Assembly: GCF_010748935.1 (NCBI RefSeq)
Contig: NZ_CP048796.1
Span: 1,429,001-1,493,000, forward strand
Direction: 5' to 3'
Origin: Providencia vermicola
Lineage (GTDB): Bacteria; Pseudomonadota; Gammaproteobacteria; Enterobacterales; Enterobacteriaceae
Length of the DNA: 64,000 nt
Program-made: the position numbers and the translations under genes
The notes under the pieces: model-generated
Told to the model about the DNA's origin: nothing
The model's database searches: none
Seen by the model: only the letters and a program-made list of their open reading frames with translations
In this document: piece by piece, positions 42,701-49,400 of the stretch
Layout: the number at the start of each line of letters is the position of its first letter
How positions within the stretch are numbered: position 1 is the stretch's first letter

Positions 42701-42991
42701 CAAAAAGGTAAGCCAATTAGTAATGTGAAGAAGAAAAGTATCACATTTATTATGCGTGAACAGCTTACCGATGGAACCGTGACGGTGTTATATACGGATA
42801 AGAATCCAGTCACATTACCTTATAATGAGTTACCTGTTCCGTTGAACTCATTTATTGAGAAGGCGGGTGAAGGGGGTATGGTTAAGGTTTATATCAAACC
42901 GGAAGGTGGTTATGGGGTTGATGGTATACCTGGACAAATACCACCAAACTCCATGTCAATTATCGATTTAAAAATCATTAGCGTTAAATAA
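39773..42991 (+). CDS. Exported giant coiled-coil protein with FKBP-like C-terminus
   Basis: The 1072-residue protein has a signal peptide (MRINLRLCISLAIFSATFSQLAKS), a Lys/Thr/Gln-rich linker and a globular segment near residues 120-230. A coiled coil extends from about residue 235 to 920, rich in Gln, Lys, Ala and Leu. The last 120 residues resemble an FKBP domain preceded by a Mip-like linker: YYKILQKGKP, VTLPYNELPVPLNSFIEKAGEGG and the ending GYGVDGIPGQIPPNSMSIIDLKIISV. It contains a 165-residue repeat. A periplasm-spanning or surface chaperone-like role is possible; PPIase activity is unproven, since several active-site aromatics are unclear. Confidence 0.75.
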   Translation: MRINLRLCISLAIFSATFSQLAKSDSFNNVIDDFDTYLQLEQEGKLPEKPLNIQSQGYDSFSSLPLAPEPKEKSKSAAGRNVGQGKTSVRTQPKAQGSVTKQTQPKVTTTKVVTQPTEKTTVPLSECPLPENTTAQQTGSAHQSLLLSSYPYFFNSTQWHPQYLSKDFAKYQLVLDPLGLYSAKYSTHVLRDNTDYLEQLADLLAQQQSTHLFKFGAAQGAGQLIAYKQLLTDRQLVEKLIAHNKSVAELSHEIAEKQFEIERINNQLTENKNQVALLREKLNATDDKETIVLLTDELTAVKNTLTEKQHSLEQLTLNNQQAQQAIDALEKKLSNSIQAQTAAEKQLVEKDKELVRAQSQFENAQKQVQQLTEQLAKLETDAKEQADRLNKSSDEQVKLVTASLEKQKELLKQKEAALQLAQKQNSDIQAELAKQQETSKAFEAELKLAQQQLKAGKAEQEALAKQSASNEKTQQQLQAKLAQQEQNYATAQAQLKQANADVAQLQKEIEKQKQLMTQASDQQVKALTADLNQQVALLKQQEQASKKAEADSQATREALAQQQAAAKQLAEQNQQLQAKLKEHEQQAAKLQATLTAQMAQSEQKKKLEAELKAAQQQLQSQKAEQEALAKQSASNEKTQQQLQAKLAQQEQNYATAQAQLKQANADVAQLQKEVEKQKQLMAQASDQQVKALTADLNQQVALLKQQEQASKKVEADSQATREALAQQQAAAKQLAEQNQQLQAKLKEHEQQVAKSQIMLAAQIAQVEQKKTLEAELKVAQQQLQTQKAEIEKQVKEREQKIQRLESDVTAKDKQAVEIDKRLAEANKQISALKLDAEKLKTIDTKYQAQRAELEKLKKQLSDSAQLQKELATAKEQLKTLQSELKQQKFLSSDEALKSQIMELNKKVMQLQEENDKLKAKPSSTGAAAVRPSVKQLTQKELNAIAEENKKRNQKMIEEITKQKYSKLDAFTYYKILQKGKPISNVKKKSITFIMREQLTDGTVTVLYTDKNPVTLPYNELPVPLNSFIEKAGEGGMVKVYIKPEGGYGVDGIPGQIPPNSMSIIDLKIISVK
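41099..42088 (+). repeat. Two tandem copies of a 495-bp in-frame repeat
   Basis: Copy 1 is 41099-41593 and copy 2 is 41594-42088, each 165 codons beginning EAELK. The inner roughly 390 bases (from about 41146 and 41641) are nearly identical at DNA level. A short partial third copy begins at 42089. The repeat lies in the coiled coil, so unequal recombination would change its length by 165 residues without breaking the frame. Confidence 0.88.
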
Positions 42992-43004
42992 CGTATAACA
43001 GATC

Positions 43005-43041
43005 AAAAAAGGCCGTTTACATATTAGTAATACGGCCTTTT
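43005..43041 (+). terminator. Intrinsic terminator of the coiled-coil operon
   Basis: AAAAAAGGCCGT pairs with ACGGCCTTTTTT across an AT loop; the stem runs into the T run. On the reverse strand the A run becomes a T run, so it could act in both directions and also serve the leftward ExsA-like fragment. Confidence 0.87.
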
Positions 43042-43265
43042 TTATGACGTTATCGATAGACATATTATTCACAAATTATCGATGCGATATAAAGGTTTAA
43101 TTAATAGACTGTCCACCTCTAAACTAATAGCGTTGGTGGGATAAGAAAGGCTGTGTTTCATTACATGGCCATAAGATGTGCCTTTCTGTCAGTATACAGT
43201 GAATGGGCACTGCTATCACTGACAGGGCATGTATTCTTTGTCGTTTAGTTACTCAAATTAATTGG

Positions 43266-43922
43266 CTAACTTCTCGATTTACTAGGTGTAAATCCAAAGC
43301 GTTTACGATAACTTTGGGTGAAATAAGATTGGCTTGAAAAACCCGCCTCCATTGATATTTCCACAATACTCATTTGAGTGTTGATGAGCAATTGGTGTGC
43401 ATACATAATTCTTTTCTCACTAATCCATGAACGTGGTGAGGTTGAGTAAACAGTATTAAATAATTCTTTAAATGTTGTTAACCCCATACCGAAGGTTTTT
43501 GCAAATTCAGCAAGTTTCCATTCCTTTAAAAAATTATTTTCCATAAAATTCTGTAAACGTTCAGCCTGTCGATTGGTGAGTTGTCTTAGGTTTGAAAGTA
43601 GTTGTGATCCTTGCTCACTATAAGAGAGTAACAAAAGAAATTCAGAAATACGCAATGATTCCAGTAATGGTGGACATTGTTGTTTAATAAGGTTTTTAAA
43701 ACTATTCTTTAGGTCATCAATAATGGCTGATGTGGTAAATTTAATCACATCATGGCTACTATTATCTGAGCGCTCAATTTCACTTAATTGGCTACCATAG
43801 TGATTCATGAACTCACGCAAAAATTGATCTTCTAAGGATATTGAAAGAAACTCACACTCAGATTCATAATCTAAAGTTGAAGTGATTTTGAATTCTGGAT
43901 GTTTAAAATTAATCGTTGTACA
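43266..43922 (-). pseudogene. ExsA/LcrF-type AraC-family activator, 5'-truncated by prophage
   Basis: An open frame of 218 codons starts immediately after the integrase stop and has no start codon until Met35 (43820). The C-terminal half is the double HTH of type III secretion activators: GMGLTTFKELFNTVY, SPRSWISEKRIMYAHQLL, MSIVEISMEAGFSSQSYFTQSYRKRFG. By memory it aligns along its length with Pseudomonas ExsA and lacks about the first 65 residues. The missing 5' end should lie at the far prophage junction. A product from Met35 would keep the DNA-binding domain. Confidence 0.82.
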
Positions 43923-43930
43923 TCAGCCAG
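43905..43930. other. Predicted prophage attachment junction (attL)
   Basis: The ExsA-like frame is intact up to the integrase stop codon at 43923-43925, so the crossover lies close to this point. The att core cannot be identified without the other end. Confidence 0.5.
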
Positions 43931-44969
43931 TTAAAAGTGTTAGATGTGGCTTTTGACTGGCTTCATTCTTAGGCTGTGTCGAAATTGTGACGTGCTCGCT
44001 ATATTTGGTTAAATGTTGACCGCTAAAGTGAGCGTATTTCTGAACCATTTCTAATGTTTCCCATCCTCCCATTTCTTTTAACACCATGAGTGGCGTTCCA
44101 CTTTGTGCGTGCCAACTTGCCCACGTGTGTCTGAGGTCGTGAAAAGTGAAATCAGTTATGCCGGAATCAATCAATGCCTGATCATAACACTCTCGATAAT
44201 GACAACTCCTTCGCTTTCCATTATTGGAAAATACGTAATCACCATCCTTTTCTATTCCATTTAGAATTTCAATGGCCACATCATTTAGCGGAACAGGTCT
44301 AGCGCGTCCTGACTTTGCATTATCAGCAGTTACATGAGCAACTCTTCTAATTAGATCTACGCTCTTCCACTTAAGCGATAATATTTCGCTTTTTCTCATG
44401 CCTGTTAAAATAGCAATAGAAACAAAATCCCTCATCCACTTAATTTTGATGTTAGATAGGAGAAGCTCAGCTTCCCACTTTTCTAACCATCGAACCCTGA
44501 CAGTAGGTTCTTTCATCCTTGGTATGTAGGATGATTTCAGCAACCATCCCATCTTGTGAGCAAGTGAAAAAGCACGCATAATAAAAGAACGATATCTATT
44601 CTGTGTTGCATTGGATAGCTTTCTCTTTGTTTTTGGATTGTAAACGGGCAAAGAGTTGGCTATTTCATCACTGGTTATTGTAGATATTTTCCTTCCTTTA
44701 AATACACGTTGGAAATATTCAGCGTAGGCCAGTTTTGTAGGAAATGACGCTTGTCCTTCGGCATCTTTTAAAGCCAGTAACATCATTTCCTCAAACGACC
44801 TATCCGGCATCCTGTCCAGTTTTTCCATTTGCCATAGGTCATGTTTTAACTTGTCATGATACTCTTGGGCTTTGACTTTATCCTCCGTGCCAGCAGGTTT
44901 TCTAATTCTTTCTCCGCTTGGTGCTGTAACGTCAACCCAGTATTTCTTACCTCTTTTGTAGATCGGCAT
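43923..44969 (-). CDS. int: Prophage tyrosine integrase
   Basis: The 348-residue integrase has an N-terminal arm-type domain (YKRGKKYWVDVTAPSGERIR), a SAM-like core-binding domain and the catalytic domain with Arg in TGMRKSEILSL, His-x-x-Arg in FHDLRHTWAS, His/Trp in GGWETLEMV and nucleophile Tyr in QKYAHFS. It is the outermost gene of the prophage, transcribed outward. Its stop abuts the truncated host gene. The upstream excisionase-like gene overlaps its 5' end by 124 bases. Confidence 0.94.
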   Translation of the reverse strand: MPIYKRGKKYWVDVTAPSGERIRKPAGTEDKVKAQEYHDKLKHDLWQMEKLDRMPDRSFEEMMLLALKDAEGQASFPTKLAYAEYFQRVFKGRKISTITSDEIANSLPVYNPKTKRKLSNATQNRYRSFIMRAFSLAHKMGWLLKSSYIPRMKEPTVRVRWLEKWEAELLLSNIKIKWMRDFVSIAILTGMRKSEILSLKWKSVDLIRRVAHVTADNAKSGRARPVPLNDVAIEILNGIEKDGDYVFSNNGKRRSCHYRECYDQALIDSGITDFTFHDLRHTWASWHAQSGTPLMVLKEMGGWETLEMVQKYAHFSGQHLTKYSEHVTISTQPKNEASQKPHLTLLTG

Positions 44970-45178
44970 GTTTTCCTCCCACTACCGACTACAGCCAGCC
45001 GATAGACATTATTATCGTTAAACTGTGCCTGTTCAAACTTTTTCAGGCTTTCCTTGTTTGCGCGCCATGATCCGCCAACTTTAAACATGTAATATTTTGA
45101 TGGCTTTCTGTATATAGTGCTTTTTGATAGGTTCAATAGCTTCGAATATTCTTCTACTGTGTAATATGAGTCATCCAC
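44846..45178 (-). CDS. Excisionase-like helix-turn-helix protein
   Basis: The 110-residue protein begins with a MerR/excisionase-type HTH: SYYTVEEYSKLLNLSKSTIYRKP then FKVGGSWRANKESLKKFE. The start is GTG at 45178. Position next to int, small size and fold suggest Xis or a directionality factor. Its last 41 codons run in another frame over the integrase start, so the two are tightly coupled and that part of the sequence is under double constraint. Confidence 0.7.
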   Translation of the reverse strand: MDDSYYTVEEYSKLLNLSKSTIYRKPSKYYMFKVGGSWRANKESLKKFEQAQFNDNNVYRLAVVGSGRKTCRSTKEVRNTGLTLQHQAEKELENLLARRIKSKPKSIMTS

Positions 45179-45394
45179 TATTAATCTCCTTATCGATAGA
45201 GTTGACGTACCAAGTCAACCACATAATAGGTGGGAATTTCTTGTGTTTTTCGCTGAGTGTTAATTGAAACTTTGGTAGGTAGTCTTTAAGTATTGCTGTG
45301 CTTTGTTTATCGCTGAGCTTTTTGAGTTGCTTTAATTTGTCTCTGCATCCCCTTGCATCTTTCGACGTCCGTTTTCTAATATCTGCTCATTCAT
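45171..45394 (-). pseudogene. Small phage gene with an apparent frameshift
   Basis: An ATG at 45392-45394 overlaps the stop of the upstream gene (ATGA) and opens MNEQILENGRRKMQG, but this frame stops after 20 codons. The -1 frame then stays open for about 60 codons (KRTSKDARGCRDKLKQLKKL onward, ending SIDKEINSG) and its TGA overlaps the excisionase GTG start. Both coupling signals fit one ancestral gene of about 74 codons broken by a 1-base loss. Sequencing error or programmed shift cannot be excluded; no classic slippery heptamer is visible. Confidence 0.5.
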
Positions 45395-45597
45395 ATTCTC
45401 TGCCTTTTATTTCTCATTGTTACCATATATGATTTACGGTAGTTTTCTATTTCAACAGGGTAGATATTCTTTCCTATCTTTATTTTGTGATTAACGATTA
45501 TTCCTGTTCGGTTGTGATTCTTTTTATTGGCTTCCAGTGCCGCATTAATAGCAATCCTTTCTGTGGGCGTGACTTCGCCGCGAATTATTAATTTCAT
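45391..45597 (-). CDS. Small phage protein (DUF4060-like)
   Basis: The 68-residue basic protein MKLIIRGEVTPTERIA... has AGGTG six bases before its ATG and overlaps the next start by ATGA. The pattern (K/R)LI.RG at the start and a YPVEI...SY.VT end recalls the small DUF4060 proteins of lambdoid phages, a recollection I cannot verify here. Function unknown. Confidence 0.6.
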   Translation of the reverse strand: MKLIIRGEVTPTERIAINAALEANKKNHNRTGIIVNHKIKIGKNIYPVEIENYRKSYMVTMRNKRQRI

Positions 45598-45613
45598 AAT
45601 TCACCTATGCTAT

Positions 45614-45805
45614 TTAATTGTATTTTTCTATTTCAGATTCTTTAAATCGGCAGTTATGATTTATTCCATCTCCACAAACATATTTAAAATAATCAAGTGT
45701 ATTTATTTCGATTACTGTCAAAATATCACCATCAATATATCCACAGTAATCAGAATGACCATCATCAATAAGAGTTACTTTATCGCCTATGTTTATGTTA
45801 TTCAT
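45614..45805 (-). CDS. Small phage protein with LIDDGHS motif
   Basis: The 63-residue acidic protein has an N-terminal strand INIGDKVTLIDDGHSDYCGY resembling a small SH3-like or KOW-type barrel. It lies in a series of similar-sized leftward genes, and the DGHS stretch resembles the LLNDGG motif of two neighbours. Function unknown. Confidence 0.55.
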   Translation of the reverse strand: MNNINIGDKVTLIDDGHSDYCGYIDGDILTVIEINTLDYFKYVCGDGINHNCRFKESEIEKYN

Positions 45806-45826
45806 TCTCCGAATCCTTCATCTAAA

Positions 45827-46078
45827 TTAAAGCATTGAATGACAATCGACAGGAATATCATCAATTAATTCACACTCCCTACCAATTACAAAAATAAAAT
45901 AATCACGACTGTTGTTTAATTCATCGTCATCAAAATAAAACTCAGACTTATCAACTACTGCTAAAAACTTGCTATCAAGTTCACCATCAACTTCAAGAGG
46001 GAATTTGATATCTTTTAATTCGCTATGTCCACCATCATTTAAAAGCATTAATTTACGATAAATTCCTTTCTCTTTCAT
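45827..46078 (-). CDS. LLNDGG-family small phage protein A
   Basis: The 83-residue product shares with 46397-46633 the N-terminal MLLNDGGHS, a following KFPL segment, a central DG, and a C-terminal YFIFVIGRECELIDD that parallels FSFYIGYECEIINE. The two look like diverged paralogues. AAGGA lies ten bases upstream of the ATG. Function unknown. Confidence 0.6.
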   Translation of the reverse strand: MKEKGIYRKLMLLNDGGHSELKDIKFPLEVDGELDSKFLAVVDKSEFYFDDDELNNSRDYFIFVIGRECELIDDIPVDCHSML

Positions 46079-46080
46079 GT

Positions 46081-46404
46081 CTAAATATCCTTCATTAACA
46101 AGAATAAAATCATAGCAGCACGACAGTAATTTTTATCAGTACACTCAAGTTCGCCGTAATCTGTATTGCTATCACGAGCAGCCCATCCGATATTATCATT
46201 AACAAAGTACATGCTTATTTTGAAACCAATAATAATCGGCATTGCATCATTGTATTTATTGCACGGGTCGAACCTACCAGTCCCAAAGCACCCAACAGCA
46301 TTTCCGGTTTTTTTATTAATAACATACCAATCACCAGCAGGAATTATATATTCTGCAACTTTTTTATTAATCTCGAAGTCAGATAGTTCGGTGTATTTAT
46401 TCAT
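46081..46404 (-). CDS. NinX-like phage protein
   Basis: The 107-residue protein starts MNKYTELSDFEINKKVAEY and has the later PIIIGFKISMYFVND and CRAAMILFLLMKD stretches of a widespread lambdoid phage protein usually annotated NinX-family or DUF2591. It overlaps the upstream gene by eight bases. Role unknown; abundant in enterobacterial phages. Confidence 0.65.
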   Translation of the reverse strand: MNKYTELSDFEINKKVAEYIIPAGDWYVINKKTGNAVGCFGTGRFDPCNKYNDAMPIIIGFKISMYFVNDNIGWAARDSNTDYGELECTDKNYCRAAMILFLLMKDI

Positions 46405-46633
46405 TAATAATCTCGCATTCGTAACCTATATAAAAAGAAAATGGCGAATTAAAAACTTCTTTACGGTTACACACGCATCCAATGTTAATCATCTCCTCGC
46501 CAGATACGTATGCAAGGCCATCACTTATCCCTCCATCTATTCTCATTAGATTAGCGATAATGGGAAACTTTTTAGTAAAAGCGAATCCTTCATGACCGCT
46601 ATAACCGCCATCATTTAATAATTTAACTTTCAT
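46397..46633 (-). CDS. LLNDGG-family small phage protein B
   Basis: The 78-residue product MKVKLLNDGGYSGHEG... is the paralogue of the gene at 45827-46078. The start at 46633 has GAGAGG six bases upstream; a longer in-frame ORF would add ten residues. It overlaps the preceding small gene by 11 bases and the next by eight. Confidence 0.62.
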   Translation of the reverse strand: MKVKLLNDGGYSGHEGFAFTKKFPIIANLMRIDGGISDGLAYVSGEEMINIGCVCNRKEVFNSPFSFYIGYECEIINE

Positions 46634-46784
46634 TCCATACCTCTCCGCACTTAATCTCAACATCCCGCACCTGCATTATCTGCATAGCACGGCTCTCGCA
46701 TTCTTGCTGTGTGTATATTTTCTCAGATACAGGCACAGCAGAACCCTGTATTAGCATGAGTAATACATATCCGATTATTTGCAT
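46623..46784 (-). CDS. Very small phage protein with hydrophobic N-terminus
   Basis: A 53-codon ORF encodes MQIIGYVLLMLIQGSAVPVS followed by a polar part with two cysteines (QECESR, IKCGEVW). The N-terminus resembles a signal peptide with possible cleavage after VPVS, so the product may be exported. It overlaps the downstream gene by 11 bases. The SD is weak. Confidence 0.5.
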   Translation of the reverse strand: MQIIGYVLLMLIQGSAVPVSEKIYTQQECESRAMQIMQVRDVEIKCGEVWNES

Positions 46785-46809
46785 TAATTTTTACTCTGAA
46801 TTTTAGGTA

Positions 46810-46836
46810 TAAAAAACCCTGCTAGTGCAGGGTTGG
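46810..46836 (-). terminator. Intrinsic terminator after the 233-residue membrane protein gene
   Basis: On the minus strand AACCCTGC and GCAGGGTT form an eight-pair stem with a short loop, followed by TTTTTT (plus-strand A run at 46811-46816). It ends the gene at 46840-47541 just after its stop. Confidence 0.82.
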
Positions 46837-46839
46837 AAG

Positions 46840-47541
46840 CTAGATTATATTTATAACACTATCAAAGTTATTTATTATTGATTTACTAAACATTATATTT
46901 TGTTGAAACTCATATTTTGCTTGTTTTATGTTATTTGTTATTGATGATGGTAGTCTATCGTAATGGATATCATTTTGCCTTATTGATAAGATAAGACTCT
47001 CAATGTTATTTATCTGGCGCTCGTACTGTTTTATTCCAAATAGCTTTTCGATATATCCATTGTTTAATATCCCATTTAATCTATGTATTACCACCGATGT
47101 AGTATATAACGGGTCATCTTCTTTAAGGAAAATATATATTGCTATGGTGTTATTGTTTTGAAATATGGTTAATTTTTCATATTCAATTTTCATTAAAAGT
47201 TCAAATGCGGATATATTATCTTCGAGTAGTTTTTTTAAGAAAATAGTTTCTTGCTTTATAAAATGAATTGATTTTTTTGCGTTAAGTTCATTTCTTTTTA
47301 TTTCTATGGTTTCATTATGCTTCTTACTTCCGTGATATGTTAGAATAGTCACTAAAATACTAATAGATGAAATTATAGTAAATATTGTTGATGTGTAGCT
47401 TAACATTATGCTTTCACCTTTTGTATCTATAGTGAAGTAACCAATTGTTATGATTGCTACTACTAGAAACCAAGCGACAGCACCAACAATGCTAATAATA
47501 AAATCTTTCATTCCGTCGAAATCATCAATATTCCGTTTCAT
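46840..47541 (-). CDS. Two-segment membrane protein, likely prophage cargo
   Basis: The 233-residue protein has two hydrophobic segments (residues about 14-36 and 47-69) and a long AT-coded helical cytoplasmic domain. I recognise no family. Codon use is more AT-rich than the flanking recombination genes. A dedicated terminator and a 120-base upstream gap suggest an independent unit (a moron) expressed from the prophage. Superinfection exclusion or abortive infection is a reasonable guess only. Confidence 0.65.
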   Translation of the reverse strand: MKRNIDDFDGMKDFIISIVGAVAWFLVVAIITIGYFTIDTKGESIMLSYTSTIFTIISSISILVTILTYHGSKKHNETIEIKRNELNAKKSIHFIKQETIFLKKLLEDNISAFELLMKIEYEKLTIFQNNNTIAIYIFLKEDDPLYTTSVVIHRLNGILNNGYIEKLFGIKQYERQINNIESLILSIRQNDIHYDRLPSSITNNIKQAKYEFQQNIMFSKSIINNFDSVINII

Positions 47542-47661
47542 AACCCCTCCTTATTTAAAGCAGGAATCATACTCACATCCATGTGACTAATCCACACCTA
47601 AGAGACTGAATCAATACATATGTGGCGCTACTTTCATTGCATAAATCATTCCTTTCCCTGA

Positions 47662-47823
47662 TTAATCCTCACCCCATTCATCAACCCACGCTTCAAGTGG
47701 TGTTTTTCCTACTTCGTAATCATCACGCCATGCGTCTGCATCTGCTGCGCTACCGCCGTGGTCTGCTGCTACCTGCATTAATAAATCGTGCCATTCTTCA
47801 AAACTACAATTTTCATTATTCAT
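47662..47823 (-). CDS. Small acidic phage protein
   Basis: A 53-residue acidic protein (MNNENCSFEEWHDLLMQVAADHGG... ending EAWVDEWGED). The start at 47823 is chosen for AGGAG eight bases upstream. Rich in Trp, Asp and Glu; possibly a DNA-mimic or protein-binding factor, but no family is recognised. Confidence 0.6.
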   Translation of the reverse strand: MNNENCSFEEWHDLLMQVAADHGGSAADADAWRDDYEVGKTPLEAWVDEWGED

Positions 47824-47863
47824 ATATCTATCTCCTGTTTGCATCCTTGCACTGAGTCCGTGA

Positions 47864-48217
47864 TTATTTGTTTTGCTTTTGAATCTTCTGGCAAATTTCC
47901 GTTGCTAATTGCATATCACCAGAGATAACTGCGTTGTAAACATCAAATGATCTTGCTTTGACTGATGACTTTAATTTCCTGTGCTTCTCTAATTCCTTTT
48001 CAATTTCGATAAAATCACCTTCACGAACCATTTGTTTGCATAAGCTATTAAAGTTCTTATGTTTTGGCATCCAGGGTTTCCCAGAGTCAGCGAAAATTAA
48101 AGTATCAACCTTTCTTTTTTCGTGAATTTTAGTTTCTAAAAATATGTCGCCATTGCTATAAAGGCTAAAGCGAATCCCATCCACGCTCAAAGGTGAATAA
48201 ACTAATTTAGGTTGCAT
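47864..48217 (-). CDS. Phage protein of unknown function
   Basis: The 117-residue protein starts MQPKLVYSPLSVDGIRFSLYSNGDIFLETK with a beta-rich N-half and a charged helical C-half. AAAGGA precedes the ATG. It lies between ssb and smaller genes in the leftward early operon. No family recognised. Confidence 0.6.
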   Translation of the reverse strand: MQPKLVYSPLSVDGIRFSLYSNGDIFLETKIHEKRKVDTLIFADSGKPWMPKHKNFNSLCKQMVREGDFIEIEKELEKHRKLKSSVKARSFDVYNAVISGDMQLATEICQKIQKQNK

Positions 48218-48255
48218 GGTTATATCCTTTGGTTAAATCACATAGGGAAGGGTGA

Positions 48256-48711
48256 CTAGAACGGAATGTCGTCGTCAAAGTCCATCGGAGGCTCAGGTGG
48301 TTGCGCCTGTGGTGATTGTTTTGGTTGTTGCGGCTGTCCCCATCCACCTTGTTGTTGTGTGGATTGTGACTGTGGTTTCTTGTCTAGAAACTTCACGATT
48401 CCATCCATTCCAACAGTGACCTCAGTCGAATATCTATCTTGTCCTGACTGGTCTTGCCATTTTCTAGTTCTGAATTTTCCTTTTACAAAAACTAGCGAAC
48501 CTTTTTTAAGATACTCACCAACGTTCTCGGCTAGTTTTCCAAACACAACAACACGTATCCATTCAGTTTTTTCTTTTTGCTCGCCCGTTTTTTTATCTCT
48601 CCAACGCTCAGAGCATCCGATAGACATAGTTGCTATGGCGTCACCGCTAGGTTGATATCTAATTTCAGGATCATTACCAAGATGACCAATAATATTTACT
48701 TCGTTTAGCAT
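48256..48711 (-). CDS. ssb: Single-stranded DNA-binding protein (phage SSB)
   Basis: The 151-residue protein has an OB fold ([48 protein letters not shown]), a Gln/Pro-rich linker and the acidic tip DFDDDIPF that docks DNA-repair partners. It is a phage copy, distinct from host ssb, downstream of and overlapping the exonuclease gene by seven bases. It completes a RecT/exonuclease/SSB recombination set. Confidence 0.95.
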   Translation of the reverse strand: MLNEVNIIGHLGNDPEIRYQPSGDAIATMSIGCSERWRDKKTGEQKEKTEWIRVVVFGKLAENVGEYLKKGSLVFVKGKFRTRKWQDQSGQDRYSTEVTVGMDGIVKFLDKKPQSQSTQQQGGWGQPQQPKQSPQAQPPEPPMDFDDDIPF

Positions 48712-49400
48712 GGCTTACCCCACTGATTGCCAAATTGAATGCCTAATTTATTTAAACCCTGATCCATTACTTCAATGAATTCGGGCACTAATTCGTCAAA
48801 CTCTTTCATCATGTTTTCGTCACGTTCAACAGGGAAATATGCGATTTCTTTTCCTGCTGGCATTCGTGGGTCAAAATTTGCAAAGTGCCAGATATCCTTA
48901 CCTGTAACCCACATGGAATATTGAACTTGAGCCACATATTCCTTTTTCATTGCATCGATTCCGTTCAATGCTAAGTCGATAAATACGTCCGTGTTATTCG
49001 GGCATTTAAGCTCTAATCCTGATCCATCACTGCAAATACCGTCTGGTGAGCAGGCTATCCGTAGTTGCTCGTCTTTGAATATTATTGGCACTTCCTTTGC
49101 CGTTAACCCCGTGTAAAACTCGAATGTCATCCTTGCTTCTAATTCGTAGTTTTTACCCCATTCCAGCGTCCTTGCTGATACTTCCTTGTAAACTCCCGTA
49201 CAAACTTCACCAATAAGGGTGTTTAAATATGTTTTCTTTGTGTCTGACCATTTAGTGCCAGACCTTGGTTTAGAGATGACTTTCCATGCCTCAGAGGCGG
49301 TTACAACACCGAGCCTGACTGACAACCACTCTTCGCTTCCTTGCTCTACTTTGGTTAAATCGATGCCTGTTTTGCTTAGAATGATGTCATTGCTAATCAT
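48705..49400 (-). CDS. YqaJ-family (lambda Exo-like) 5'-3' exonuclease
   Basis: The 231-residue nuclease shows the family motifs: [18 protein letters not shown] at the start, [37 protein letters not shown] (the D...ExK catalytic core) and [13 protein letters not shown]. It would resect dsDNA ends to give 3' ssDNA for RecT. Overlaps recT by four bases and ssb by seven. Confidence 0.92.
   Translation of the reverse strand: MISNDIILSKTGIDLTKVEQGSEEWLSVRLGVVTASEAWKVISKPRSGTKWSDTKKTYLNTLIGEVCTGVYKEVSARTLEWGKNYELEARMTFEFYTGLTAKEVPIIFKDEQLRIACSPDGICSDGSGLELKCPNNTDVFIDLALNGIDAMKKEYVAQVQYSMWVTGKDIWHFANFDPRMPAGKEIAYFPVERDENMMKEFDELVPEFIEVMDQGLNKLGIQFGNQWGKPC

Noticed and set aside
45527-45838. 103-codon plus-strand ORF in the integrase-proximal cluster
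   Set aside because: Antisense to two better supported small genes, hydrophobic low-complexity product typical of reversed AT-rich coding sequence.
47622-48200. CRISPR or tandem-repeat array in the small-gene region
   Set aside because: No regularly spaced direct repeats were found here or elsewhere in the window.
48266-48655. Cys/Gly-rich plus-strand ORF opposite ssb
   Set aside because: Composition is the complement of the SSB Gln/Pro-rich tail; not a gene.
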